Positions 47,843 through 57,558 of a stretch of DNA of 64,000 bases are shown here, piece by piece. The position numbers and the translations under genes were made by a program. Source of the DNA: Kappaphycus alvarezii (taxonomy: Eukaryota > Rhodophyta > Florideophyceae > Gigartinales > Solieriaceae); NCBI GenBank assembly GCA_002205965.3, contig NADL03000032.1:434001-498000 (forward strand), in the 5' to 3' direction. Position 1 is the first letter of the stretch. Each line of letters begins with the position of its first letter. Below the pieces are notes generated by a model that saw only the letters and a program-made list of their open reading frames with translations, searched no databases and was not told the DNA's origin.

Positions 47843-48634
47843 TTACTCTCTTTCACGCAGTTCTATCTGTATATCTTCTGTACGCTTCTTGCTTTCGATG
47901 AGATCCATAAAACTGGCGTTCCAGCTTTCCATAGACTGGAGTTCTTGATCGATTCGCAGGCGCTTAGCTGGGGTTGCTGTAGAGCTTCCGCTTCCAGTAC
48001 CCTCTTCAGAGCCGCCCTCCCTTTCCGAGACGCTATGCTGTAGAGCGGCCCTTTGAATTCGTTCAATTGCCGCGACTAAAGCCTCCTCTATAGCTGACAG
48101 CTCGTCAAGGACTCGACTCTTCTCCAAATCAAGCTCCTCTCTCTCCAGTATAAGGTCGTCCATCAGGGCGTCACATTCAGATACATCCTCGATTATTCCC
48201 GATACTGCGGCATTTGCTTTGACCGCTCTTTTCCGCTGTGCTGTCATATTCCGGTATATCCCTCAGCGTCTTGACAGAAGGCTGCTGCTAAATTGCCCAA
48301 ACTGTAGACGGAACGTTGGAAACGAAAGTTTCACGCACCTTCGCAAAAGCCTGTCGTTCTGGCCATGCGCTGCTCGATGAGCATCATGCTGTCTGACGCA
48401 TTGGAGAAGTAGTATCCTGAGACTGTCCATAAATTAAAACTTGCGCAGCCTAATGTGGTTCCCAGGATTTGTGCTTGGCAGGTCCGGCGTTGAAGTCAAA
48501 TCGATTCGATCTGCTTGTTCGCTGTTTTGTGCCGGATGCTTAGTAGTAGGGGCTGTAGTAACGGAGTCAGGTGCAGTAGCGCGGAGGTCTAAAGCAGAAG
48601 GGGTACTCGTTGACTGATTGAGAGAGGTTGACAT
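47843..48634 (-). CDS. Myb/SANT-like protein, gene 2 (inside the TIR element)
   Basis: Start at 48634 (MSTSLNQSTSTPSALDLRA), with a Ser/Thr/Pro-rich N-terminus containing IDLTSTPDLPS. The middle (48430-48240) changes frame and includes FAKVRETFVSNVPSTVW and PSVKTLRDI, the helix pattern of trihelix Myb/SANT domains. The last 134 residues are open: KRAVKANAAVSGIIEDVSE (compare FGVGGEVTEAD in gene 1), DALMDDLILEREELD, and a C-terminal coil ending DIQIELRERE at 47843. About two frame changes. Same family as gene 1, clearly diverged. A DNA-binding role on the element's ends is plausible but unproven. Confidence 0.6.
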
Positions 48635-48708
48635 TTTTTTTACTGGCTGGCGTTGGTTAGTTCTGGTGTGGGATCGAGAGGAATGTCACCAATGATGACA
48701 TCAAAAAT

Positions 48709-48999
48709 TCAGGGGTTGACTAGAAACTTGATGAGTTGGGGATCAGGAGGACGGGTCAGGGCGTGCAGTCGTAGTTGACCTGATCTTGCGATTGTCAGAG
48801 CGGCGGCGGCGTTATCAGCAGTGACAGCGGCGAATGGCTTGTGCACTGAAGGGGATTGTGTAGATTGAGTAAGGGGAGGCGAAGACGGTGTGAATGCGGG
48901 GAGGGCGTAGGGTGTGGCGGTGTTGGTGAAGACGGGTTCGAGGGGAGCGTAAGGGGGGGTTGAGAGGGTTTTTGTGAGAATGGTCGCGACCCCGGACAC
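48709..48999 (-). other. Pro/Thr-rich open frame of unknown function
   Basis: A 96-residue minus-strand frame inside the TIR element upstream of gene 2, with ADNAAAALTIARSGQLRLHA near its end. It could be an upstream exon or a second small gene of the element. No domain recognised. Confidence 0.3.
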
Positions 49000-49389
49000 T
49001 GTCCGGGCAGGGTGCGGGGGGAAAAGGGTTGTGTGGGCTACGAAATTTGTTTCGTATGGTCGGCGTTATTCGCAGAAACAAAATTTGTAGATTCCTCTGA
49101 TTTTGTGCGCGTGGTATAGGTGTGCAACGTGTTCACGAAATTAGTCACGAAATTCGTCAACCGTAAACTCTCAAATAAAGGTGCGAAAAAAACCAGAACC
49201 CCTTCCAGTGCCCAGCAAAAACAAGCACTATTAGGCTTCATCAAAAGCTGAGCTAAGCCACTCGGTCCATGTCCACAGCTTCAGTGATTGGTCGTAGCCC
49301 GCAACATGCAGATGCTTTCCTCCCCCTCCAAAACTAGTCAATTTTAGTGGCCCTGCACATTGCACTTCCCTGGTCTATTGATAAAGCAC

Positions 49390-52207
49390 ATATTCACATC
49401 CATCTGCAGCCCATCGCTGTCATGCGGCGCAGCCTTCGGGGTGAGAAAGGGTGGAGATCCGTCCAAGGTCAACGTTCTGCGCTCCGGGACCGGTTCCGGC
49501 GGGCTCACACCGGCTTCTAATGGGGTGCCCTGTTGGCTAATGCTGTCAACGCGCATCACCACCGGGCGGGATGGGTTATCAAGCACTGCCCCAGTGCTCG
49601 CAGACCCGCTTCGTCCGATTACGACAAACGTTCACGGCGGGCCGAAGCCCTCTCCGCCGACGCTCGCTGTGGTAAGGCGATGCGGACGCTCCACAATGCT
49701 CCGTCTGCCGACGTCAAATCCCCTACTACCATCCAGCGTCTGCAAGAACTTCTACCCGTCGCCGCCACAGCCCATCGCCCTGTTTCCCGAGGACCGCCTC
49801 CCACCACCCCGCAAGTCACGGAAGCCGCTGTTGCGTAGGCCGCGCGTCGCATCCCGCGGGATACCACAGCGGGCCCGGACCAGACGCCCTCGAGGTGGTT
49901 CCACCTGCTTGCTAAGACCTCTCTTAGCCCCGAGGCTGGTGTCACTGGCATCGGAGTATTGACGAAGCTGGTCAATCGCATAGCAAAAGGAGATCGCCCC
50001 GATACGGTTCTTCCCCTGCTCTCCGCTGCGACGCTCCTTCCCCTGCAGCCCAAGCCTGGGAAGATCGGTCCCGTCGCGGTCGGCTCTGTCCTCCGGGGCT
50101 TGGTCGCGAAGGCGCTGCTCCCGTCGGCTATTGATGACTCCCGTGCATTTTTGGCCCCCTTCCAAACTGCCAATGGCATCAAGGCCGACATGGATGTTAT
50201 CGTCCATGACGTGCGCACCATGCTGCGAAGGTGTCATCGCACCCAAACGTTGCCACCGTCCTCATCGATGCCCGAAACGCCTTCAGCTGCGTTGATCGGA
50301 AAGCAATGCTGGACATGCTGCAACCCCGTGCCCTCTCACTCACCCGATTTGCAAACATGGTATATGGTAGCTCCCGACCACCGCTAATCGTCCCAAATCG
50401 GGAACAGACGATTCCTTCTAGCGCCAAGGGAACCCAGCAAGGGGACCCTGTCAGTATGCTGCTCTTCTCGTTGACTATCCAACCGGTCATCCGGCGGGTC
50501 GCCGAAGAGGAGGGCATCATTTTGAACCAGTGGTACGCCGACGACGGCACAATAATTGGGTCCCTCGATGGTCTACGGCGAGCCCTACGGTTCCTCGCGC
50601 CCTACGGTTCCTCGCGCACTACGGCACGTCTTATGGTCTGTTTCTTAACCACCATAAGACCGCATCTCCTGGCCGCACACTTCGCCGGTTGACCGCGCAG
50701 CTTTCCTGGCCGAGTTTCCGCTTGCGGAATGCGCCGGCGACGGTTTTGAGCTCCTTGAGGCCCCGTTTGGTAAAGCTGCCTTCACGAAGACATTCCTGCG
50801 CAACAAGGTAGAGGGGTGCCGCCGCACCCTTGCCTTGCTGGAAGGGGTCCGAAACCCCAGGGCCCGCTTCCACATGCACCGCCTATGTGCCTCCGCATGC
50901 CGGGTGCTTCACGCGTTTCGGCTTGCTGACCCTCAGCACGCCGCGGAGCCTGCAGAGGAGTTTGACTCCCTGCAGCGGTCCGCCAACAGCGCGATGCATT
51001 ACGTCCCCCTCACCGACGACGCCTGAGAACAAGCATGTCTCCCCCTCCGTCTTGGGGGGCACGGGTTCTCCAGGATCGGTCCCGCACTGCACGCGGCTGT
51101 CCCCGCCAGCATTCTGGACGCTGTCCCCGCCGCGTACGCACGGCCGCCTTGAGAAACGGGCTCGTGGTTATCGATCCTTCCTGGTCCACCAGGCAGGCCT
51201 GCCCGCGCAATTTCGTCCGTAAGATCCAAGGGAATCCGTTCGTCACCGACCTCGGCCCCTTGACCCCGCCTCCCTTGCTGACATGCCCGTCAACCTGCAA
51301 TCTCATCTAAATCGGGCACAGAAAGAGGCCAGGGCAAAGGTTGTTTTGGAAGACGACCTATGGAAGGGTGCCTCGTCCCAGCTACCAATCCAGGGAATCC
51401 ACACGTCACCGAATTCGCGGCTTGGCCTTCCGTCACAGCGCGGCCGCGGCGTTCCTATATGCCCATCCTACCACTGCGACGAAGGTGTCATCGGAGCACT
51501 GGAGCATCATGCTGCGCAGGCACCTTGGTCTCCCAGTATAGACAGACTCGGTGCCCTTGAAATGCCACCATTGCCAGCAGGACCTGCATGTCCATGGTGA
51601 CCATGCCACATTGCGTCTCAGAGTTTGGACGCATTCATCGCCACATCTCCGTTCGCAACGCGTTCGCGTGGCACGTTTTCCGCTCCACCGGCTTTGACTA
51701 CGATTTTGAGGTTGAGAATCTCTTCCCCGGTTCGGACTACTGGCCCGCAGACATTTTCCTCTTGCAACCCTTCCGTGACACTGAAGCCGGCCTGCCAGAC
51801 CGACCCATTGCATGCGACGTCGCCGTGACGTCCCCGTTCAAGCAGTTCTCAATCACGAAAGCAACGCAAGTTGCGGGTGGGGCCGCCGCCCTCACTCACC
51901 ATCGCAAGGTCCAGGACCTACAGCACATGCTGTCATGGCGCCTGGTGCCCCCTCCCTGCCCTCCCGCGACCCAGGTTTCCGATTCCGGCCTCTGGTTTTC
52001 GACTCCGTCGGGCCCCTTCTCCGGGGACGGTATTATTTATCGAAGAGTACCACGTGTAGCCAGGAAATGCCACACCTCGGACGCTACTATTTGCACACGC
52101 ATCTACAAGCGTATCAGTTGCGCTTTGTGGTCGTCGGTGGCTATGGCCAGTGTATCGCGCGCCCCACTGCACGTGACCGATTTAGTTTATCCAGTAAAGT
52201 TTTGAGT
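49390..52207 (+). mobile_element. LINE-A copy 3: reverse transcriptase to 3' end
   Basis: Starts, by alignment to copy 1 near 10285, just where copy 2 stops, and runs to the element's stop near 52205. Landmarks: RRAEALSADARCGKAMRTLHN near 49640 (cited in part), LPLQPKPGKIGPVAVGSVL near 50037, FQTANGIKADMD, VATVLIDARNAFSCVDR near 50248, GTQQGDPVSMLLFSL near 50429, QWYADDGTIIGS near 50529 (intact catalytic box). Then comes a knuckle CHHC...GDH near 51562-51610, RHISVRNAFAWHVF, WPADIFLLQPF...PIACDVAVTSPFK (endonuclease core) and LHVTDLVYPVKF-stop. Fewer frame changes than copy 1; the domain set from the reverse transcriptase onward is complete. Likely a relatively young copy. Confidence 0.88.
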
Positions 52208-52626
52208 AATGAACTAACTACCTGAACCGAGGAATCTTAACTGAGTAGTCGGTCTGTCGGTGCACACTCCAGATAAGCATTGAGTAAAGATCCTCCCCCG
52301 GTTCATTGTATAGTGCATTTTTCTTTTGCCTGTTTTCACTCCATCCATCAGGAGGCCTTTTTCCTCTGTTGGTCTTATTTGTGGCTCAAAAAGATTCGAA
52401 AGAAGGCCTTCTTTAGTGCAGTCCTTGTTTTGCCAGGACTGCCCTGTACAGTACTGTACAGTACAGTACAGGGTTCAACGGCACACATTGCACTCGTGGA
52501 TACTTCGATTGGTACTGTATGTACAGTACACCGTCTGATCCCGAAAATCGCGCTCCACCGACCACTACACCCCCTCGCCTCCGCACGGCAATTCCCCCCC
52601 CCGGCGCGCCATTCAAACCAAGCAGT
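52208..52626. promoter_or_regulatory. Promoter region of the CAAX-type protease gene with GTAC motif array
   Basis: Holds a dense motif array, GTACAGTACTGTACAGTACA within 52446-52470, and a second cluster GGTACTGTATGTACAGTACA at 52511-52530, 100-180 bp before the ATG at 52627. No other feature recognised. Confidence 0.45.
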
Positions 52627-53391
52627 ATGTCTCACCGCGCCCCACCTTCCTTCCCCATCGATTCCCTCCTCCCTTTCGATAGTCGACATCACACGCCCCG
52701 CACTCGTTCCATCACCGCTCCCCATCCCGTGCGACGCCTGCGACCCCCACCACGCCGCACCGTACCCCGCGAGCGTCCCCCGCCCCGCGCGGTACATCCT
52801 CGCCGTCCATCCCACCTCCCACTCCCTCCGACCTTTCCTTTTGGTTGACTGTGGCCGCACAGATCACTGCCGCATTGTTTGCCATTCCCTTGTGTGCCGT
52901 GTCTGGTCTTCCTTTACTTGGTCGTGGCTACACGTTCACCCCAGCGCATATTGGCCATGCGGTGTACTCGCGCTGCCGTTTTCCGCGTTGTTTTGGGGTT
53001 TGCAGCGATTACCAACGGGTATTCAATCTGCGACAGATGACATGTTTCGGGAGTTATTCGCGACACGCTCCGTAGCGGAGGTTGCATTTTTTTGTGCGTG
53101 CGTTGCGTTGGGGGAGGAGCTTCTGTTTCGTGGGTGGTTGTTGGCGGGGTTAGAGCAGTGTCATTTGCATGCGGTGATTGCTTTGGTCCTGAGTAGTGTT
53201 GTGTTTGGGGTTTTGCACGCGTATACGCGAGTTTACATGTTGCTGGCGACGGTGGCCGGTCTTTTGTTTGGCGGGTTGTTTTTAATGTCGGGGAGTCGGT
53301 GCTGCAGCCGGTGGTCGTCCATTTTCTTTACGACTTTTGTACCATACTTGCCATGCAACGACGATGGATTGCGCTTGATGATGATGCCTGA
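52627..53391 (+). CDS. CAAX-type (Abi/CPBP) intramembrane protease
   Basis: Membrane metalloprotease-like protein of the CPBP family (prenyl-protein processing and related roles). Motif 1 EELLFR near 53116 (ALGEELLFRGWLLAG), motif 2 FGVLHAYTRVYMLLA near 53208 with the family His, and motif 3 HFLYDFCTIL near 53318 in a neighbouring frame. Hydrophobic helices flank them (VIALVLSSVVFGVL; VAGLLFGGLFLMSG). The start at 52627 (MSHRAPPSFPID) gives ~254 residues with a basic Pro/Arg-rich leader, possibly an organelle transit peptide (inference). The frame changes near 52835, 52985 and 53295; the true stop is at 53391. The next gene converges 131 bp away. Confidence 0.75.
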
Positions 53392-53522
53392 ATGTGAGCA
53401 TGGGGTGAACGGTTTGGTGCGAGCATTTGACCATGCTCGTACGCGTGTCTATACAAGACGTTTGTTTCCCTGACCATGCCTCGACTTCCATCTGCACTTC
53501 TTGTACAAGGTTTCAGCCCCCG

Positions 53523-56500
53523 CTACTTTTGCTTTTCCCCCTTTTTCCCACTGCCGTCCTTCTTGCTCCCACCCTTCTTGGCCTTTTGCACCGCCTTTTG
53601 CGCCTCTGCCAGTCCTGGCGCCATAATTTTCACCCCCCCTAGCATGCTTTGAATCCCGTCCCCCTCGGTGAGATTCGGATCGCATCCCGGTCCTGTTTGA
53701 AATTTTGCAGATCTCGCTCCGCCTGCCGTTGAAACAGCATAACTGCAGAGCGGTACGCCTGTCCGCGCTTCGTGCTTCCAGGCATAAGCTTCACCTTGTA
53801 TCGATATTTCGTCAACGCTCCGTACGGTGCACAAACCGGCAACGCATAATCCACGTGGTCATCTGCGTCAGGGCTCGCAGTTAGCATTTCTAATATCAGA
53901 GCAGTCTCCCTTTCCAGATTCTCCAGTTCCTCTAAACCTTCTTCATCCATCAGCCGCATCACCTCTGCCGGCTTTGTCGCGTATCCCGCTGTCGCTTGGG
54001 CTCCAAACCTTTGTCCCCCTTACTGCTGTCGTAATCTTCTCCCTCATCATCTTCGCCTCCTCCGCCATATTTTGCCCTGTCTCCTCTCGCTTAATGGGCT
54101 TCGATCCCAGTACTGCAAGTGCTAGACGCCGCTCTTCATCATCTTGATCCATGTACTTTTTCATCTTCTTCAACTTATGTTTCTTTCCACGAGGCAAGGA
54201 TGCATTAGATCTACTGCCTTTACTTTGTGGCTTACTTCCGCCGTCCTCGGTCGCATTGGCTGCTCTCCCCGTTAGACGGACCTTGCTTATCCGATGACCC
54301 TTGCAACCCAAACTTGCCGCTTTTTAGGGCGCGACGTTCCTTAGCTGACATGTGCTTCTTCCTTGAGCGCCCAACTTTTTTCCCTTCGACGGCTCTTTGT
54401 CCTCAGAAGATTCCGTCTTTCCACTGATGTCTTGCAGTAAATCAGCTCCGTCTCCAGAGTCGGTCGATGGTTGTTCATTAGGTATCGGTACATATTCATT
54501 GCTTTCCGATTGCGGCGATTCATGCATCGTTCCAGGAGCGGCATCGGTGTTGTCCCTCGATACGTCGCTGATGCCATTGTCTTCAGCGTTCACCTGCAGT
54601 TCTGCTTCATGGCCACCAGAGCTGCAGTTGCAGTATCCGCAAAATGCTCATCTGTGCTTGCCCTTGCCGCCATGGTCTTCTCAGCTTCTCCCGCAGACGC
54701 AGGGGATTGCGACTCCTCGATGTTCTCAATCGCGTCATCATCAGCGTTGCTCTCGTTTCTATCATGTAAGCCCCTGATTTCTCTTTCACCTTTATGGCGC
54801 TCCGCGCTTGTCTCATCAACTTTGAACAAGAATGCCAGGCCCATAACGAGCTGGGTGGGGTCCAGAAAATTCTTTTTCCCTCGGATAATGAAGCTCCCAG
54901 TCGGTAAATAGACACCCGAGGCTGTCACTTTTGCCACCTGACTCGCTCTAACCCACCAAGCAGATGTGACAATCTTCGAATTCCACGCTGCAGAGCGACA
55001 CATGGCAAACGTCCCTGCCTGTTCAAGAGTCATCCGTGGAATTTCTCCATGCGCTGATCCGACGACCCGACGGTTCTTGACAATCACCGATGAGGCCCCT
55101 GCCAGCTCTGCATGGACGTAAATATCATTCGGCGCTAAGTACCTATTTACGAGTAGCTCGTTTTTGTTGCGCATCACGTCCCGCAACAACGAGGTAATTC
55201 TCCGAACTAATAAACCAGAAAAACTTCTCAAACCACAGGATCTTCCTTCTCGCACGAATAGAGGCCGCTACCGCCTCCACCTCAATCTTATGAGCTTCTG
55301 TCGCAGCGCGTTTGGATGCGCCTTGAGTGTTCTATCGGTTACGGCGACAGCCTTTTCCATTTTGGCGGCTGCACTTTTCCGCATTTCATAGTATCGTCTC
55401 GCATTTGCGTGGCACCAAGGCTAAGATCAACAGAAACCAGAAGAGCTTCGCGAGTTTGCGATGTTGGTTGGAACCGCTGGCGACGGCGATTGCGTTTCTT
55501 TTCGGAAGTTGAGCACTAGCTCCATTGTTCAAACTCTCTTCTCTATCATTGCACAGCTCGTCGTCTTCCTCGTCTTCCTCGTCATCGTCATCGTCATCGT
55601 CGTCTTTCGTCGTCATCTTCGTCCCTTCTTCATCGTTCACGCCAAAGGTATCCTCCAACATAAGAGTTATCTCATTGCGTTCCAATTGCAGTGATGAATG
55701 ATCTCCGCCACTGGATTCCCATTCTTTTTCTTTCCCATTCTTTACCATCTTTGCCAGCCCGTCCCATGTCACCGCAGCCGCAATGGCGCTGCGGATAACT
55801 GTAATCGCCGCTTCCACCTCTGCAATGTTCCCCTCAATAGCCTGCGCCCTTTCCCAAGACAAATCCCTCGCATTCTCAAACATAGTCACCTGTCCCTTCA
55901 ACTCATTCGCCAGTTTATCCACCTTCTTGTATACGCCCCTCTCCCTCTTCATCTGTGCCATCTCAGCTCTTTCGGTTTCCAGGCGGCTGAAAAATTCATC
56001 CGCAGCGGCATCAAACTTGTCATACTTCCGGACCTCCCTCCCCACAAACTGCTCAAACATAAACGGCCAAAACTCCTCATATCTCTCCCTCCCTTCAACT
56101 TTCCCAACCACGATAACGCCCCCTACACCTCCTCCCTCGATCTGCTCCTGAATCACGTTGTAAACTCTCTCAATTTCGCCCCACACCCTCTTCATCATCC
56201 TTCATCGCCTGCCAGCTCGTTGAGCCCACCCTCTCCCAGCCCTCCCTTGAGCAAAGCATGCTCCACAGTGCAGGCTCCATCCGCAGACCCAAAGCCAGTG
56301 CCTTCTTCGGCACCAGCTTTTCCATCAGGCGCTTCCTCACCGCGCGACTTGGCGCAGCTTGAATAGAATCCTCGGTGGGCATCTCCCCCACCACTTTCCC
56401 AACGACGCCACAAAACTGCTCATAACACAAGCCAGCTTCTCCCCTGACCCTCTCCAAAGGATACTTTTCCCTCACCGCAACAGAGACACCATCCGCCCCT

Positions 56501-56944
56501 TATAGTTCTCAACACAGCCAAAACGACATACTCGCATCCGTCAAAACACATTCCCGCCTGCAAAAATCTCGATAAACAAGCGGGCCACGACCTCCCCCCC
56601 ACCACTAAACACCATCTCCAAAATGCGGTCACCTCCCACCTGTCTCACCGACTCCAACCGCCGCGCTCGCAAATGCTTGCGCAACTTGAGACAAAACCCC
56701 GTGGGCAAATCCTTATCACGATCATAAGAGGTGAGATGAACGCGAGCGCCAGATTCAATGAGCACGAGTTGCTTTGACCAGGGGGTGTGGGCGGAGCTGA
56801 TGCGAGGGGAACGGCAAGCTTGAGAATGTAAGTGCGGCCGTGATGCGCGTCGTAGACGTTGGCAACGCGTGCGCCGGGAAGCGTGGAGTGTAGTGCGGAG
56901 GCTTGCACACGGAGGTCGAGCATGCCCATGCGCGTCTTGACCAT
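53523..56944 (-). CDS. NEMF: NEMF/Rqc2/Tae2-type ribosome quality control factor
   Basis: Binds 60S subunits with stalled peptidyl-tRNA, recruits the Listerin ligase and directs CAT tailing. Start at 56944: [14 protein letters not shown] and [10 protein letters not shown] (NFACT-N domain), then [20 protein letters not shown] near 56750 and [20 protein letters not shown] near 56650. Then [13 protein letters not shown] near 56460, the helical region ending near 55380 with an Asp/Glu tract at 55600-55560, and the NFACT-R domain at 55200-54780: [60 protein letters not shown]. The C-terminal NFACT-C domain near 53830-53730 has [21 protein letters not shown] Lys-rich tail ends at 53523. About 1,140 residues and no introns. 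The frame changes about eight times, again mostly by one base. Confidence 0.92.
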
Positions 56945-57469
56945 GGTTTGTGGGGCGCAAGTTGTTCGGGGTGGAGGTTACAGGAAGGGAAGGTAGAGAA
57001 TAGACGGGTTTCGGAGGGGTGATGTGCGGTACGATGGGCGTATGGGTATGATGGTAGGTGGAGAGCACATCGTGAGTGTTGATGGGCTGGTATCGCGGCG
57101 TGAAATTTGCGCAGAGATGCTAGGCGACAAATGTCCTCCGTGGGATCATGGTATTGGCTCTTTTGAGTAGATGTACAGTAAGGTCGGTTCGGGGGTGCGG
57201 AATGTGGCATTTTGAGTCTGTCTCAAGGTACAGTTGTAGGCCCCCATCATGGCGAGGCAAAAAGGCCAACTCAGTGACAAAAGGCCAGAACAATCTGTAC
57301 ACAAACCACCGCGCCCTGCAAGCGTAACCCGACCTCACAAAACAAACACCCTCAGCACGCACCGGTCCATGAAAGCACAGAGGAACATTACTCTGGGTCT
57401 AGAGACTTTACTGAAGAATATGTTCTGCGCTACATTCGAGCCTTTAAACCAGGTTCTGCTGCCGGGGGC
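56945..57469. promoter_or_regulatory. Upstream region of NEMF with GTACAGTA motif
   Basis: TGTACAGTA at 57172-57180 and GGTACAGTT at 57227-57235 lie about 230-290 bp upstream of the minus-strand start. Otherwise C/A-rich sequence without recognised genes; the right part grades into LINE debris. Confidence 0.35.
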
Positions 57470-57558
57470 TCGGGCCTGCGCGTAGCCGACGTGTACCACC
57501 CGGCTAGCTCTTAGCTTGCAATATAGTCGGATCCTGCAGCGGACACCCGTAATACTAA
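57470..57558 (+). repeat. LINE-A 3'-terminal tail
   Basis: The coding end RVADVYHPASS-stop and the following ATAGTCGGATCCTGCAGC match LINE-A copy 1 at 17335-17412 (HVTDVDHPVSS-stop, ATAGTCGGATCCCGCAG). Extreme 5' truncation abutting LINE-B. Confidence 0.75.

Larger units (their letters stand above)
47566..49172. mobile_element. TIR-bounded DNA element carrying a Myb/SANT-like gene
   Basis: Terminal inverted repeats of about 40 bp: the left starts GAGAGTTTACGGTTG at 47566, the right ends CAACCGTAAACTCTC at 49172. Inward similarity continues (CGAA..TCGT...ATTTCGTGA) to about 47604 and 49134. The 1.6-kb interior encodes a Myb/SANT-like protein and no transposase. The target-site duplication is unclear: TAA occurs 3-4 bases outside each end, suggestive of Harbinger. 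Probably a non-autonomous element or one half of a two-element system. Confidence 0.7.

Noticed and set aside
52280-53473. A 397-residue single-frame protein covering the CAAX protease
   Set aside because: The first ~115 residues read through the GTAC motif array and leader in a meaningless frame, and the last part runs past the true stop at 53391; the third CAAX motif lies in another frame.
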